A stretch of DNA of 64,000 bases from NCBI RefSeq assembly GCF_017744015.1, contig NZ_JAGHRA010000003.1:124001-188000 (forward strand), given 5' to 3'. Made by a program: the position numbers and the translations under genes. Of this stretch, positions 26,229 to 37,378 are shown one piece after another (the stretch's first letter is position 1; each line of letters starts with the position of its first letter). The stretch is from Paracoccus sp. R12_2 (lineage in GTDB: Bacteria; Pseudomonadota; Alphaproteobacteria; Rhodobacterales; Rhodobacteraceae). The notes under the pieces are model-generated. The model did no database searches and was not told where the DNA came from. It worked only from the letters and a program-made list of their open reading frames with translations.

Positions 26229-27107
26229 ATGACCAGCAAACCCAAGGCGAAGAAGATGGTGAAATCCGCAGGCATTGCGCCCGAGACGACCGGGATCGAC
26301 GCCTTGCGGCGCCTGTTGCGCGAGGGTGCAGCGATCTACGAGGCGCGCCGTGTGGGCATCCTGGAATCGGACGATCCCGAGCATGTCCATCAGGCACGGG
26401 TTGCGCTGCGGCGGCTGCGGTCGCTGGTTCGCGGCTTTTCGGACATGCTGACCGGCAAGACCGCGGATCGGCTGAGCGATCTTCTGAAGTCCCGATTTCA
26501 GGCATTGGGGCCGCTGCGCGACGCCGACGTACACGCCGAGGCGCTGAGCCAGACCGACCACGCCGAGGCGGCGTCCCGGGAAGCCGCCAGTCTGCGTGCC
26601 GATATTCGTGAACGGCTTTCGTCGGACAAGGCACTGTCCCTGAAGACCGAGATCGAGGCGCTGTTGCACGATACCAACGCTGCGATGCGTGGCGCGCGGC
26701 GCCAGCGTCTTGCCGCGTCGCCGGTGGGCGTGATGGCGTCGCGCGCATTGCAGACCGCATGGACCGAGCTTCTGTCCTTCGGCCCCGACCTGCGCCGCCT
26801 GCCGCGCGGCGAATTGCACGAATTCCGCAAGCGGGCCAAGGACATGCGCTATCTTTCCGAATTTTTCGGCCCGGTCTTCGCAGATGATCCGAAGACCATG
26901 TCGAAAAGGATGGCCGGCATGCAGGACGCACTGGGCATCGTGAACGATATCGACACCATGCGCGCCGCCGAGGCGTCAGACGAGACGGCCCCGGGCCTGC
27001 CGCCAGACGCCGATCAGATCGAGGCAGACGCTTTGCGCGACGCCCAGAAGGCCTGGAAGAAGCTGCGGCAGATCCCGCCATGGTGGACGGGTGCGCCTCT
27101 CTCCTGA
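26229..27107 (+). CDS. CHAD domain protein
   Basis: The protein has 292 residues and is all alpha-helical. The first CHAD repeat has EHVHQARVALRRLRSLVRGF (the conserved His and Arg face); the second has LHEFRKRAKDMRYLSEFF. CHAD domains bind polyphosphate through these basic residues. No CYTH domain is fused, so it is a stand-alone CHAD protein. It may localise to polyphosphate granules. Confidence 0.9.
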   Translation: MTSKPKAKKMVKSAGIAPETTGIDALRRLLREGAAIYEARRVGILESDDPEHVHQARVALRRLRSLVRGFSDMLTGKTADRLSDLLKSRFQALGPLRDADVHAEALSQTDHAEAASREAASLRADIRERLSSDKALSLKTEIEALLHDTNAAMRGARRQRLAASPVGVMASRALQTAWTELLSFGPDLRRLPRGELHEFRKRAKDMRYLSEFFGPVFADDPKTMSKRMAGMQDALGIVNDIDTMRAAEASDETAPGLPPDADQIEADALRDAQKAWKKLRQIPPWWTGAPLS

Positions 27108-27130
27108 GCCGCAGGCTAAGCTGGCGAAGA

Positions 27131-28753
27131 CTATGGCATCACATGGTCGCGAAACTGTTCGCGCAGCTTCAGCTTGCTGACCTTGCCTGTCGCGGTCAGC
27201 GGCAATTCGTCCACGAAAACCAGATCGTCGGGCAATTGCCACTGGGCCAGGTGCGGGGCAAGGACTTCATGGATTTCGCTCAGGTGCGGCCGATCATCAG
27301 CGTTCTCGGGTTTGACGATCATCAGCGGACGCTCGCCCCATTTCGGGTGCGGCATGGCGATGACCGCGCACTGTGCCACCTTGGGATGGGCCAGCGCGCA
27401 ATTCTCGACATCGATCGAGCTGATCCATTCGCCACCCGACTTGATCAGATCCTTCGCCCGGTCGCGCAGGGTCAGATATCCGTCGGGGCTGATCGAGGCG
27501 ATATCGCCGGTGGCAAACCAGCCCTCGGCATCGATCACCTTCCGACTGGCTTCTTCATTGTTGAAATATCCGCTGGCGATGGTGTTACCACGAACGAACA
27601 ACTGCCCCATCGCGTTGCCGTCATGGGGCTGTCGCTGGCCGGCATCGTCCACGATCTTCATCTCGACGCCGAAGACCCGACGCCCCTGCGTGGCCTTCAG
27701 CGCCATGCGCGCTTCGAAGGGTTCGGCGCGGCTGCTAACGGGTAAGGACCCGTGGCTTCCAAGCGGCGAGGTTTCCGTCATGCCCCAGGCGTGATTCACC
27801 TCGATGCCCAGTTGCTCGAAACCTTCGGTCAGGCTGCGCGGCATCGCACTGCCGCCGACGACGATATGGCGCAGCGCGTCGGGCTTGGCGCCGCGGCGAC
27901 GGATTTCGGCGTAAAGCCCTTGCCAGATCGTCGGCACGCCCCAGGCGCTTTCGACCGCTTCGTCTTCGCAAAGCTGCCACAGGCTGGACCCGTCCAGCTG
28001 CGGACCCGGCATCACCAGCGACGCGCCCATCAACGGCCCGGCGAATGGCAGCCCCCAGGCGTTGACGTGAAACAGCGGCACCACCGGCAGGATGCGCGGC
28101 TGCGGCCCAAGATCGGCGGACAGGCAGACCACAACGCTCATCGCATGCAGCATGTTGGACCGATGCGAATACAATGTGCCCTTGGGATCCCCCGTCGTGC
28201 CCGACGTATAGCACAGCCCCGATGCCGTGGTTTCGGGAAACTCGGGCCAGTCCCGGTCCGAGGGCTGCCCCTGCAGAAGATCTTCGTAGCACAGCGCATC
28301 GAGGCTGTTTTCCGGCATGTTGGCCCGATCGGTCATCAACACATAGCGCATTTGCGGCAACTGATCCTTCAGCCGCTCGACAATCGGCAGGAAGGTCAGG
28401 TCCAGAAACAAGACCTTGTCGCCCGCGTGGTGCGCAATGAAGATCAGTTGCTCGGCCGACAGGCGCGGATTGATCGTGTGGCAGATCGCGCCAATACCCG
28501 GTGCCGCATAATAAATTTCGAAATGCCGATAGCCGTTCCACGCCAAGGTCGCCACGCGGTCGCCCGCGCCAATGCCCATCTGCTGCAGCGCGAAGGACAG
28601 CTGGACCGCCCGCATCCTTGCGACACCGTAGGTCTGTCTGTGGAGATCGCCCTCGACCCGTCGCGATACGATCTCGGCGTCGGGAAAGCTGTCGGCGGCA
28701 TAGTCCAGAAGCCCGCTCTGGATCAGCGGGCGATGCATCATCAGGCCGTCCAT
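27131..28753 (-). CDS. Long-chain fatty acid-CoA ligase family enzyme
   Basis: The protein has 540 residues of the ANL superfamily. The AMP-binding motif is CYTSGTTGDPKGTLYSHRS, followed by VNHAWGMTETSP, GWFATGDIASISPDGYL, the hinge KDLIKSGGEWISSID and the catalytic Lys in TGKVSKLKLR. It activates a carboxylic acid to its CoA thioester through an acyl-adenylate. The thioesterase gene upstream lies 66 nt away in the same direction. Confidence 0.9.
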   Translation of the reverse strand: MDGLMMHRPLIQSGLLDYAADSFPDAEIVSRRVEGDLHRQTYGVARMRAVQLSFALQQMGIGAGDRVATLAWNGYRHFEIYYAAPGIGAICHTINPRLSAEQLIFIAHHAGDKVLFLDLTFLPIVERLKDQLPQMRYVLMTDRANMPENSLDALCYEDLLQGQPSDRDWPEFPETTASGLCYTSGTTGDPKGTLYSHRSNMLHAMSVVVCLSADLGPQPRILPVVPLFHVNAWGLPFAGPLMGASLVMPGPQLDGSSLWQLCEDEAVESAWGVPTIWQGLYAEIRRRGAKPDALRHIVVGGSAMPRSLTEGFEQLGIEVNHAWGMTETSPLGSHGSLPVSSRAEPFEARMALKATQGRRVFGVEMKIVDDAGQRQPHDGNAMGQLFVRGNTIASGYFNNEEASRKVIDAEGWFATGDIASISPDGYLTLRDRAKDLIKSGGEWISSIDVENCALAHPKVAQCAVIAMPHPKWGERPLMIVKPENADDRPHLSEIHEVLAPHLAQWQLPDDLVFVDELPLTATGKVSKLKLREQFRDHVMP

Positions 28754-28819
28754 CCGTCCTGTCCTCCCTTGGTTCGGATCAGATTGCAGCCAGCGCCCGC
28801 GCGGATCAAGTCACGGTGT

Positions 28820-29206
28820 TCAGCGGTGCGTGCCCAGATGGGTCGAGGTCAGGTCCAGCAGAACCTTGCCGCTTTCATCGGTCACTTGGGTCCGCACGGT
28901 CGAGACGCGCCGCCCCCGACGCAGCCAGACGGCCCGCGCAGCAAGGCTGCCCTGCTTCTGATTGGCCAGAAGCTGCGCGTTCAGAGTGATGGCCACCGGA
29001 AAGCTGTCCATGCCTTCGGTGACCTGTTCGCCCCCCATGACAAGATTGGTCGCCACGACGTCTGCGAACCAGATCAGCGCACCCGCGTGGACGGTGCCGA
29101 CGGGGTTCAACATGCCGGGCCCGATCTGCATCTCGCCCTGAGCTTCGGTCTCGGATACAGCTGTGACATCGAACTCGACCTGTCCGGTCAGGGTGCGGTT
29201 GGCCAT
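28820..29206 (-). CDS. PaaI-family thioesterase
   Basis: The protein has 128 residues from ATG 29206 with AGGAGG upstream. MLNPVGTVHAGALIWFADVVATN is the hotdog catalytic helix. A late strand reads RGRRVSTVRTQVTDESGK, as in PaaI proteins. It lies between an acyl-CoA ligase and a hydroxyacid dehydrogenase, consistent with turnover of CoA thioesters. Confidence 0.87.
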   Translation of the reverse strand: MANRTLTGQVEFDVTAVSETEAQGEMQIGPGMLNPVGTVHAGALIWFADVVATNLVMGGEQVTEGMDSFPVAITLNAQLLANQKQGSLAARAVWLRRGRRVSTVRTQVTDESGKVLLDLTSTHLGTHR

Positions 29207-29350
29207 AATGGCCTCCTGTCTGCTAGCGCGCCGAGCAATAGGCCGGCGATTCCTTGTAGCCCATGGTAAACGCGGCGAGACCATCCGGCGTTCCGGCCTT
29301 GCGTTGCGATAATCCCGCGCAACGCGTCCAGACCGGACGCCAGAACCGGG

Positions 29351-30217
29351 CTATCGGGTCAGCCGCGCGATCAGCGACGAGGTGTCCCAACGCCCCCCGC
29401 CCATCACCTGCACGTCCTTGTAGAACTGATCGACCAGGGCCGTGACAGGCATCGACGCCCCGACCTCGTCGGCAGCCGCAAGGCAGATCGACAGATCCTT
29501 GCGCATCCAGTTGACCGCAAAGCCGTGTTCGAACTGACCTGCGGCCATGGTCTTGTGGCGATTGACCATCTGCCAACTGCCCGCAGCGCCCTGGCTGATG
29601 ACTTCGACCACCTTCTCGACATCCAGCCCAGCCTTCTGTGCGAAAGCCAGCGATTCGGACAGGCCCTGAACCAGCCCGGCAATGGCGATCTGATTGCACA
29701 TCTTCGTCATCTGCCCGGCACCGACATCGCCCATCCGGCGGCAGATCTTGGCATAGGCGTCGATAACCGGGGCGGCGCTGTCGAAATCCTGCTGATCGCC
29801 GCCACACATCACCGATAGCTGACCGTTTTCGGCGCCGGCCTGTCCGCCCGAGATCGGCGCATCGACATAGCCGATCCCGTGCTCGTGGGCGATACCGGCC
29901 AATTCTCGCGTCACAGCGGCGGATACAGTGGTGTGATCGACAAAAATCGCGCCTTTCGCCATGCCCGCGAACGCGCCGTCTTCGCCAAGACAGATCGACC
30001 GAAGATCATCGTCGTTGCCGACGCATGCCATCACCAGGTCAGCACCTGACGCCGCCTCGCGCGGGGTCGGCGCCGATGCGCCGCCATGTTGGGCCGCCCA
30101 GGATTTCGCCTTTGACTCCGTGCGGTTATAGACCGTGACCTCATGGCCCGCGGCCTTCAGATGCCCGGCCATCGGATACCCCATCACCCCAAGGCCCAGA
30201 AACGCCAGTTTCGCCAT
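29351..30217 (-). CDS. 3-hydroxyisobutyrate dehydrogenase family oxidoreductase
   Basis: The protein has 288 residues. The N-terminal Rossmann motif is LGLGVMGYPMAGHL, followed by FVDHTTVSAAVTRELA, APISGGQAGAENGQL and the catalytic Lys in GAGQMTKMCNQI. The family oxidises beta-hydroxyacids such as 3-hydroxyisobutyrate or tartronate semialdehyde with NAD(P). The exact substrate is not decided by these motifs. No terminator is visible in the 144 nt that separate it from the thioesterase gene. Confidence 0.88.
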   Translation of the reverse strand: MAKLAFLGLGVMGYPMAGHLKAAGHEVTVYNRTESKAKSWAAQHGGASAPTPREAASGADLVMACVGNDDDLRSICLGEDGAFAGMAKGAIFVDHTTVSAAVTRELAGIAHEHGIGYVDAPISGGQAGAENGQLSVMCGGDQQDFDSAAPVIDAYAKICRRMGDVGAGQMTKMCNQIAIAGLVQGLSESLAFAQKAGLDVEKVVEVISQGAAGSWQMVNRHKTMAAGQFEHGFAVNWMRKDLSICLAAADEVGASMPVTALVDQFYKDVQVMGGGRWDTSSLIARLTR

Positions 30218-30399
30218 ATTCCATCCTCCAGTGTTGCCGCGCCCCGACAGTCGCAGCGGTTGTGACCTGCGCCACCGCTCGCGCGTTGAAATGACAACGC
30301 GGCTGTCCTATGCAACACACCACCATTCAAGCGCGCCATGGTCAAGCACTGGCACGCCCTTTCAAGGCTAGCAGCCCTGCAGATGAACGACGTCCTCTC

Positions 30400-32814
30400 A
30401 TGCTGACCCTATTCCGCTGGCTGCTTCGGCTGACCGTCGTTCTGATCGCCCTTCTGGTGCTGGCCGCGCTGCTGGCCTGGTATTTCGCCGTCCGGTCCCT
30501 GCCGGACTATGGCGCAAGTTACCGGATGGAGGGTCTGTCCGCCCCGGTCGAGATCGTCCGGTCGACCGAGAATGTCCCGCATGTCTTCGGCCAAAGCGAT
30601 GCCGACATGTTCTTCGCACTTGGCGTCGCCCACGCGCAGGACCGGCTGTTCCAGATGACAGTGCTGCGCCGCGCCGCACAGGGCCGCCTGTCGGAAATCG
30701 TTGGCGCGCGCGCCTTTGGCAGCGACAATCTGGCCCGGCGGCTGGAACTGTACCGCACTGCCTCGGCCTCGCTTGAGGCGCAGGACAGCGACACGCGCGC
30801 CGCGCTTGACGCCTATGCCGCCGGGGTGAATCAGTGGATCGCCGAGGTGAACCAGAATGCGCTGGGACGCGGCGCACCCGAATTCTTTCTGGTTCCCGGA
30901 CAGATCTCCTATTGGCAACCCGAGGATTCGCTGGCGGTCCTGAAACTGTTCGCCGCCGCATCCAGCAACGCCGCAACGGAAGAGGTTCTGCGCGCGCGCC
31001 TGTCGCTGGCAGCGCCCGAACACGGAACCGAGGTGCTGGACGGCGCCAGCCTGCCTGGCCTTCCGGCCTATGCGACGCTGTTTCCCGGCACCAGGCTTGG
31101 TACGCCGCGCGCGCATGTCGACCCAGATCAATCCCGCGATCCGCTGGCCTTCCTGCGCCCCGGACAGGGCCTTGGCGCGAACGGCTTCGCCGCTGCGTCG
31201 GATCGCACGGCGGTCGGCGGCGCATTGCTGGCCAACGACCCGCATGTACCGCTGACGGTGCCGTCGCTGTATTATCTGGCACGGCTGCAACTTTCCTCGG
31301 GCGGGGTGATCGGGGCAACCATTCCGGGAATTCCCGCGATCCTGTCAGGGCGCAACCCACGGCTGGCGTGGGGGATAACCCCGGCGCCCGTCGACGATGC
31401 CGATCTTTTCATCGAAGAGCTTCAGCCGGGCAACTCGGCCCGGTATCGCGGCAGAAACGGCTGGACCGAGTTCCAGACACGGCAGGAGGTCATTCGCGTT
31501 CTGGACGGTCAGGACCAGTCGATCACCCTGCGGCGGACCGAGAACGGGCCGCTGGTCCCCGGCTTCGATCCCGGATTGCCCGATATCACCCCGGCTGGCC
31601 ATGTCGCGGCCCTGAACTGGACCGGGCTTTCCGACACCGATCGCACCATGTCCGCCCTGATCGGTCTGATGCGCGCGCCCGACACCCAAAGCGCCAGTTC
31701 CGCGCTGGCCAAGGTCGTCGCGCCCGCCCTGACGGTAACGCTGGCCGACGAGGACGGCGTGCGGCAGATCACGGCCGGTGCCATGCCGCGCCGTGCCAAA
31801 GACCACCCGACCGGCGGGGCTCTGCCGGTGCCGGGTTGGCTGGACAGCACCGGCTGGCAGGGCGCCGAGCCGGTGACCACCGACCTCAGCCCGTCCGATG
31901 GCATTCTGATCGCCACCGAGGAACGCGATGCCCCGGCGCTGCGGCGCACGCGGCTAGGCCGGTTGCTGCAGGATCGCGAGGTGCATTCGCGCGACAGTTT
32001 CATCGCCACGCAGCTTGATACGGTCAGCCCGGCGGCGCGCGCGCTGTTGCCGCCGGTCGGTGCCGATCTGTGGTTCACGGGCGAGCCCGCAGCGCCCGGC
32101 ACGCCCGAGCGTCAGCGTCAGGATGCCCTGAATTTGCTGGCCGAATGGGACGGCGAGATGAGCGAGCACCTGCCCGAGCCGCTGATCTATGCGGCGTGGA
32201 TGCGTGCGTTGCAGGACCGGTTGATCCGGGATGAGCTTGGGCCGCTGGCGGATGACATCACGATGCTGCAGCCGGGCTTCATCGACGCGGTGTTCCGCAA
32301 CAGGGACGGCGCGGCGCGGTGGTGCGACATTGTGCAAAGCGCGCCGGTCGAGGACTGCACGACCATCGCCCGGCAGGCGCTGGACCGGGCGATCCTGGAC
32401 CTGACCGAACGCTTTGGCCCGAATGTCACAAGCTGGCGATGGGGCGACGCGCATCAGGCCCGGCACCTGCATCCGGGCCTGGGCGATCTGCCGGCGCTGG
32501 GATGGATCGTCAACCTGACGCAATCCGTCTCGGGCGGGGATTTCACCATCGCGGTCAGTGGCTTGCTGGGCGGTGGTGCGGAACCTTTCGAGGCGGCGAC
32601 GGGCGCGGGATATCGCGGCGTCTATGATCTGGCCGATCCCGACAGTTCGGTCTTCATCACCTCGACCGGCCAATCCGGGCATCCGTTTTCGCGCCATTAC
32701 GACGACCTGGCGGGGCTGTGGCGGCGGGGCGAATATATCGGCATGTCGCTGGACCCGGAACTGGCACGCGCCGCCGCATTGGGCGTCACGCAGCTGATTC
32801 CGGCAGAGGAATAA
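30400..32814 (+). CDS. Penicillin acylase (Ntn hydrolase) family protein lacking the expected Ser nucleophile
   Basis: The protein has 804 residues from ATG 30400. An N-terminal hydrophobic helix (LTVVLIALLVLAALLAWYF) gives export or anchoring. VPHVFGQSDADMFFALGVAHAQDRLFQM and GALLANDPHVPLTVPSLYYLARLQ are diagnostic of the family. Members autocleave before a Ser in a (A)SN motif, which becomes the catalytic N-terminus of the beta subunit. Here that place reads GLGANGFAAAS, with Ala260 before Asn261 (GCG at 31177-31179). The protein may therefore be unprocessed and inactive, or use another nucleophile. Such acylases hydrolyse beta-lactam side chains or acyl-homoserine lactones. Confidence 0.85.
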   Translation: MLTLFRWLLRLTVVLIALLVLAALLAWYFAVRSLPDYGASYRMEGLSAPVEIVRSTENVPHVFGQSDADMFFALGVAHAQDRLFQMTVLRRAAQGRLSEIVGARAFGSDNLARRLELYRTASASLEAQDSDTRAALDAYAAGVNQWIAEVNQNALGRGAPEFFLVPGQISYWQPEDSLAVLKLFAAASSNAATEEVLRARLSLAAPEHGTEVLDGASLPGLPAYATLFPGTRLGTPRAHVDPDQSRDPLAFLRPGQGLGANGFAAASDRTAVGGALLANDPHVPLTVPSLYYLARLQLSSGGVIGATIPGIPAILSGRNPRLAWGITPAPVDDADLFIEELQPGNSARYRGRNGWTEFQTRQEVIRVLDGQDQSITLRRTENGPLVPGFDPGLPDITPAGHVAALNWTGLSDTDRTMSALIGLMRAPDTQSASSALAKVVAPALTVTLADEDGVRQITAGAMPRRAKDHPTGGALPVPGWLDSTGWQGAEPVTTDLSPSDGILIATEERDAPALRRTRLGRLLQDREVHSRDSFIATQLDTVSPAARALLPPVGADLWFTGEPAAPGTPERQRQDALNLLAEWDGEMSEHLPEPLIYAAWMRALQDRLIRDELGPLADDITMLQPGFIDAVFRNRDGAARWCDIVQSAPVEDCTTIARQALDRAILDLTERFGPNVTSWRWGDAHQARHLHPGLGDLPALGWIVNLTQSVSGGDFTIAVSGLLGGGAEPFEAATGAGYRGVYDLADPDSSVFITSTGQSGHPFSRHYDDLAGLWRRGEYIGMSLDPELARAAALGVTQLIPAEE

Positions 32815-33364
32815 TCTGGCGCAACGGCAACGCGCGTTGCATGAGCACACGCAACAGATGCCACGCCAGGCGCGGCCAGCAAATGCCGGGATTTTCGCTG
32901 CACAAGCCGTGCACCGAGGCGGCGCAGCGCGTGCACAGGCTGTACACAGCTTGCGAACGGTGGTGTTGCGTGGGGCGCAGGAAAGGTGCCTGCGACCACG
33001 CACCACGAGAGGTGGATTTAACGGGTTTCACCCCACCACCAAGACATGGTGGCCGGTGAGAAAGTGGTCTGAAAACTGACCCTACGATCAACCATGCCCA
33101 CCAAGCTCAATCGGAAACGCTTCAGATCGCGATTCGGCAGCTTTGCGCCACAGCGACGGCGGTTGCGCCCATTGCGCCCCAAAGCGCACCCAGACCATTC
33201 AACCGCGACTGAGCCGACAGGGTATCGACAGCTTCAACAGGTTGGCCATCAGAGTTTTTCGAGCCGATCGCAACAGTGAACCATCCATGCTCTTTAGCAG
33301 AATGCTCCTGTTCAGGAACCGGCCCGTGGTGAGGCCGGTTTCCGAATTTTCCCACGCTTCCCGT
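32815..33364. other. 550-nt gene-free region
   Basis: No convincing coding sequence is seen; short open frames on both strands lack domains and ribosome binding sites. It contains two strong inverted repeats: CCACCA / TGGTGG near 33030-33050 and AACCGGCC / GGCCGGTT (33317-33324 and 33333-33340, 8-nt loop). The latter lies at the 3' side of lpd but has no T-run in that direction. The region might be a decayed element; no transposase remnant is recognisable. Confidence 0.4.
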
Positions 33365-34756
<1,392 letters not shown>

Positions 34757-34835
34757 CGCGTCCCCCGCTTGCTGAAGATAGTTCAGCGTTAAACCATTTG
34801 ACCGGGGTCAGCAAGCAGGGGGCGGAGGGCGCAGA

Positions 34836-36098
34836 TCAGCCTTGCGCGGCAGGTCTTTCGGCGTCGTCAGGGGATTGTGCGTCGTCCAGCGCGGCCTCGA
34901 CCGCAAGGACCGTCGCGCTGGGGGTGACGACGGCGTAGTTGCCCTGATCGGCGGTGGGCAGCGCGGCGCGGCGCGTCATCCGCCAGCCGGCATAGGCACT
35001 GAGCGCGGCCATCAGCACGCCCATATAGACCCAGAACCCGTCCGGGCCGATCAGCCCCATCAGCCAGCCGGTGATCAGCGGCCCGGCCATCGAGCCCAGC
35101 CCGTTGATGAACAGCAGCCCCGCCGAGGCGGCGGCCATGTCGGACTGGTCCAGATAGTCGTTGGTATAGGCCAGAAGCAGGCCATAGACCGGGTTGGCGA
35201 CGCCGCCGATCAGCGCACCCGCGACCGTCAGCCACATGATGCCCGGCTGCAGCGCCACGGTCGCCACGACAACCAGCGTGCCGGCGACAGACAGCGCCAG
35301 CACCAACTTGCGCCGGTCCATCCGGTCCGACAGCCAGCCGATCGGGAATTGCAGCAGCAGCCCGCCCGCATAGATCGCCGCGACGAAGATCGAGATGTCG
35401 CGGACCGACAATCCCTTGGCCGACCCCCAGACCGAGGACATGCCGAACATCGCCGAAAAGACGCCGCCCATCAGGAAGATGCCGATGCAGCCCAGCGGCG
35501 AGGCACGATAGAGACGCCCGAAGGACATCCGCTTGATCGTCTCGAACGCGGGCGCGGGCTGGGCCGACAGCAGGATCGGGGTGAAGGACAGCGACACCAG
35601 AACGGACGGGATGATGAACAGCAGAAAGCCCGCCGGATCGCCGGTGTTCAGCAGAAACTGCGCGATGATGATGCCCAGCATCTGCACGATCATGTAGGCG
35701 GCCAGCGCCTGTCCGCGCGTCTTGTTGGTGGCGCTGGCGTTCAGCCAGCTTTCCGCGGTGATGTAGACGCCGCAGAACGAGAACCCGATCAGGAACCGCA
35801 TCACCGACCAGAAGATCCAGTCGGGCGCCACCGCATACAGCACCAGCACCGCCGAGATCAGCGACCCCAGCGCGGCGAACACGCGCACATGGCCGACGCT
35901 TTGGATCATGCGCGGCGCGACGAGGCTGCCCAGCAGGAAGCCGCCGAAATAGGCCGCCATCACGACCGACATCTGCGACGTCGGGATCCCCTCGATCCCG
36001 CCGCGAATCCCCAGCAGCGTGCCCTGCATCCCGTTGCCGACCATCAGCAACAGAATCCCCAAAAGCAGCGGCCAAGAGCTGCGCATCACCGAAGACAT
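34836..36098 (-). CDS. MFS transporter (YcaD-like)
   Basis: The protein has 420 residues from ATG 36098, about 12 transmembrane helices. Motifs include GIRGGIEGIPTSQMSVVMAAYF, GSLVAPRMIQSVGHVRVF and IGWLSDRMDRRKLVLAL (the loop 2-3/8-9 signature). An ATG/GTG start at 36149 would place a perfect 14-bp palindrome inside the coding region. I therefore prefer 36098, preceded by GGGGTG; 36110 is also possible. The substrate is unknown. Confidence 0.85.
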   Translation of the reverse strand: MSSVMRSSWPLLLGILLLMVGNGMQGTLLGIRGGIEGIPTSQMSVVMAAYFGGFLLGSLVAPRMIQSVGHVRVFAALGSLISAVLVLYAVAPDWIFWSVMRFLIGFSFCGVYITAESWLNASATNKTRGQALAAYMIVQMLGIIIAQFLLNTGDPAGFLLFIIPSVLVSLSFTPILLSAQPAPAFETIKRMSFGRLYRASPLGCIGIFLMGGVFSAMFGMSSVWGSAKGLSVRDISIFVAAIYAGGLLLQFPIGWLSDRMDRRKLVLALSVAGTLVVVATVALQPGIMWLTVAGALIGGVANPVYGLLLAYTNDYLDQSDMAAASAGLLFINGLGSMAGPLITGWLMGLIGPDGFWVYMGVLMAALSAYAGWRMTRRAALPTADQGNYAVVTPSATVLAVEAALDDAQSPDDAERPAAQG

Positions 36099-36122
36099 TC
36101 GGCACCCCATTCCATCAAGATT

Positions 36123-36136
36123 TGACTGATCAGTCA
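36123..36136. promoter_or_regulatory. Perfect 14-bp palindrome, candidate operator of the MFS gene
   Basis: TGACTGATCAGTCA is a perfect inverted repeat 25 nt upstream of the preferred MFS start. Its length and symmetry fit a TetR-family operator. No tetR gene is in the immediate neighbourhood, so the regulator would act from elsewhere. Confidence 0.5.
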
Positions 36137-36188
36137 GTTTGTCTGCCACTACGTCCGGCAGCGTGCGGATGCCAGCCGGAATCCGCCG

Positions 36189-37235
36189 TCAGGGTATCAG
36201 AAGCGACGCATCGCCGTAACTGAAGAAGCGGTATCGTTCCGCAACGGCATGTGCATAGATCCGTTCGATATTTTCGGATCCCATCAGTGCCGAGACCAGC
36301 ATCAGCAGCGTCGATTTCGGCAGGTGGAAATTGGTCATCAGCCCGTCGGTCACCCGGAATTGATGGCCGGGATAGATGAAGATGTCGGTGGTCCCTTCAA
36401 ACGGGCGCATCGTGCCGTCGGCGTCCGCCGCCGATTCGATCAGCCGCAGCGCGGTGGTCCCCACCGGGATCACCCGCCGCCCCTGCGCGCGGGCGGCGTC
36501 GATGCGTGCGGCGGCGTCCGGCGTCACCTCGCCCCATTCCGCGTGCATCCGGTGCGTCGTCACATCCTCGACCTTGACGGGCAGGAAGGTGCCGGCGCCG
36601 ACATGCAGCGTGACATGAACGAATTCGACGCCCCGCGCAGCCAGCGCCTGCAACAGCGGCGCGTCGAAATGCAGGCTGGCGGTGGGCGCGGCCACGGCCC
36701 CCTGCCGGTTCGCCCAGACGGTCTGGTAATCGTCGCGGTCCTGCGCGTCGGGCGCACGCAGGCTGGCGATATAGGGCGGCAACGGCATCGCGCCGACCGC
36801 GTTCAGCGCCGCATCGAACGCCTCGCCCGTGGCATCGAATCGCAACCGCAGCCCGCCATCGTCGATCCGGGTCACCTCGGCCGACAGCGCATCACCGAAG
36901 CGGATCACCTCGCCCTCGCGCAGCTTGCGCAGCGGCTTGGCCAGCGCCTGCCAGCCATCGGCGGCGGGTTCCAGCAGCGTGACCTCGATCCTGGCGACCG
37001 CCTCGCCCTGCCCCGTCTGACGGGTTCGCGTTCCGGTCAGCCGTGCCGGGATCACCCGCGTGTCGTTCAGCACCAGCAGATCGCCCGCACGCAGGATCTG
37101 CGGCAGGTCGCTGACACGCCGATCCGCGATCGCGCCGCCTTCGGCCAGCAGCAGACGCGCGGAACTGCGCGGCCGCGCCGGGCGGGTGGCGATCAGATGC
37201 TCGGGCAGGTGGAAATCGAAATCGGACAGTTTCAT
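36189..37235 (-). CDS. queA: S-adenosylmethionine:tRNA ribosyltransferase-isomerase
   Basis: The protein has 348 residues. [20 protein letters not shown] is the standard QueA N-terminus, and [37 protein letters not shown] and [18 protein letters not shown] are family signatures. It adds the epoxycyclopentane moiety to preQ1 in tRNA in queuosine synthesis. Other queuosine genes are not in the window. Confidence 0.95.
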   Translation of the reverse strand: MKLSDFDFHLPEHLIATRPARPRSSARLLLAEGGAIADRRVSDLPQILRAGDLLVLNDTRVIPARLTGTRTRQTGQGEAVARIEVTLLEPAADGWQALAKPLRKLREGEVIRFGDALSAEVTRIDDGGLRLRFDATGEAFDAALNAVGAMPLPPYIASLRAPDAQDRDDYQTVWANRQGAVAAPTASLHFDAPLLQALAARGVEFVHVTLHVGAGTFLPVKVEDVTTHRMHAEWGEVTPDAAARIDAARAQGRRVIPVGTTALRLIESAADADGTMRPFEGTTDIFIYPGHQFRVTDGLMTNFHLPKSTLLMLVSALMGSENIERIYAHAVAERYRFFSYGDASLLIP

Positions 37236-37378
37236 GGCCCGGGCTTCTGCGCCCGCGCGCGCGACAGGTCAAGCGAGACTCGTCAGGCGACACTCGCCCA
37301 CATGTGTTTCCCAATCGAAAACCTTGGTCTTTACTTATCCGACAAATTCGCTAGGGTCCGCCCAGTTCCGGAGGCTTC

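Noticed and set aside
29207-29350. Small minus-strand gene between the thioesterase and dehydrogenase
   Set aside because: The frame here is the tail of a shadow of the dehydrogenase gene and gives no domain.
33122-33355. Possible small minus-strand gene or transposase remnant
   Set aside because: Translation has no recognisable motif and no ribosome binding site; kept only as part of the gene-free region.
37273-37296. Direct repeat GCGA(G/C)ACTCG between queA and bfd
   Set aside because: Two 10-nt copies in a GC-rich spacer could easily arise by chance; no known iron-box consensus is matched.
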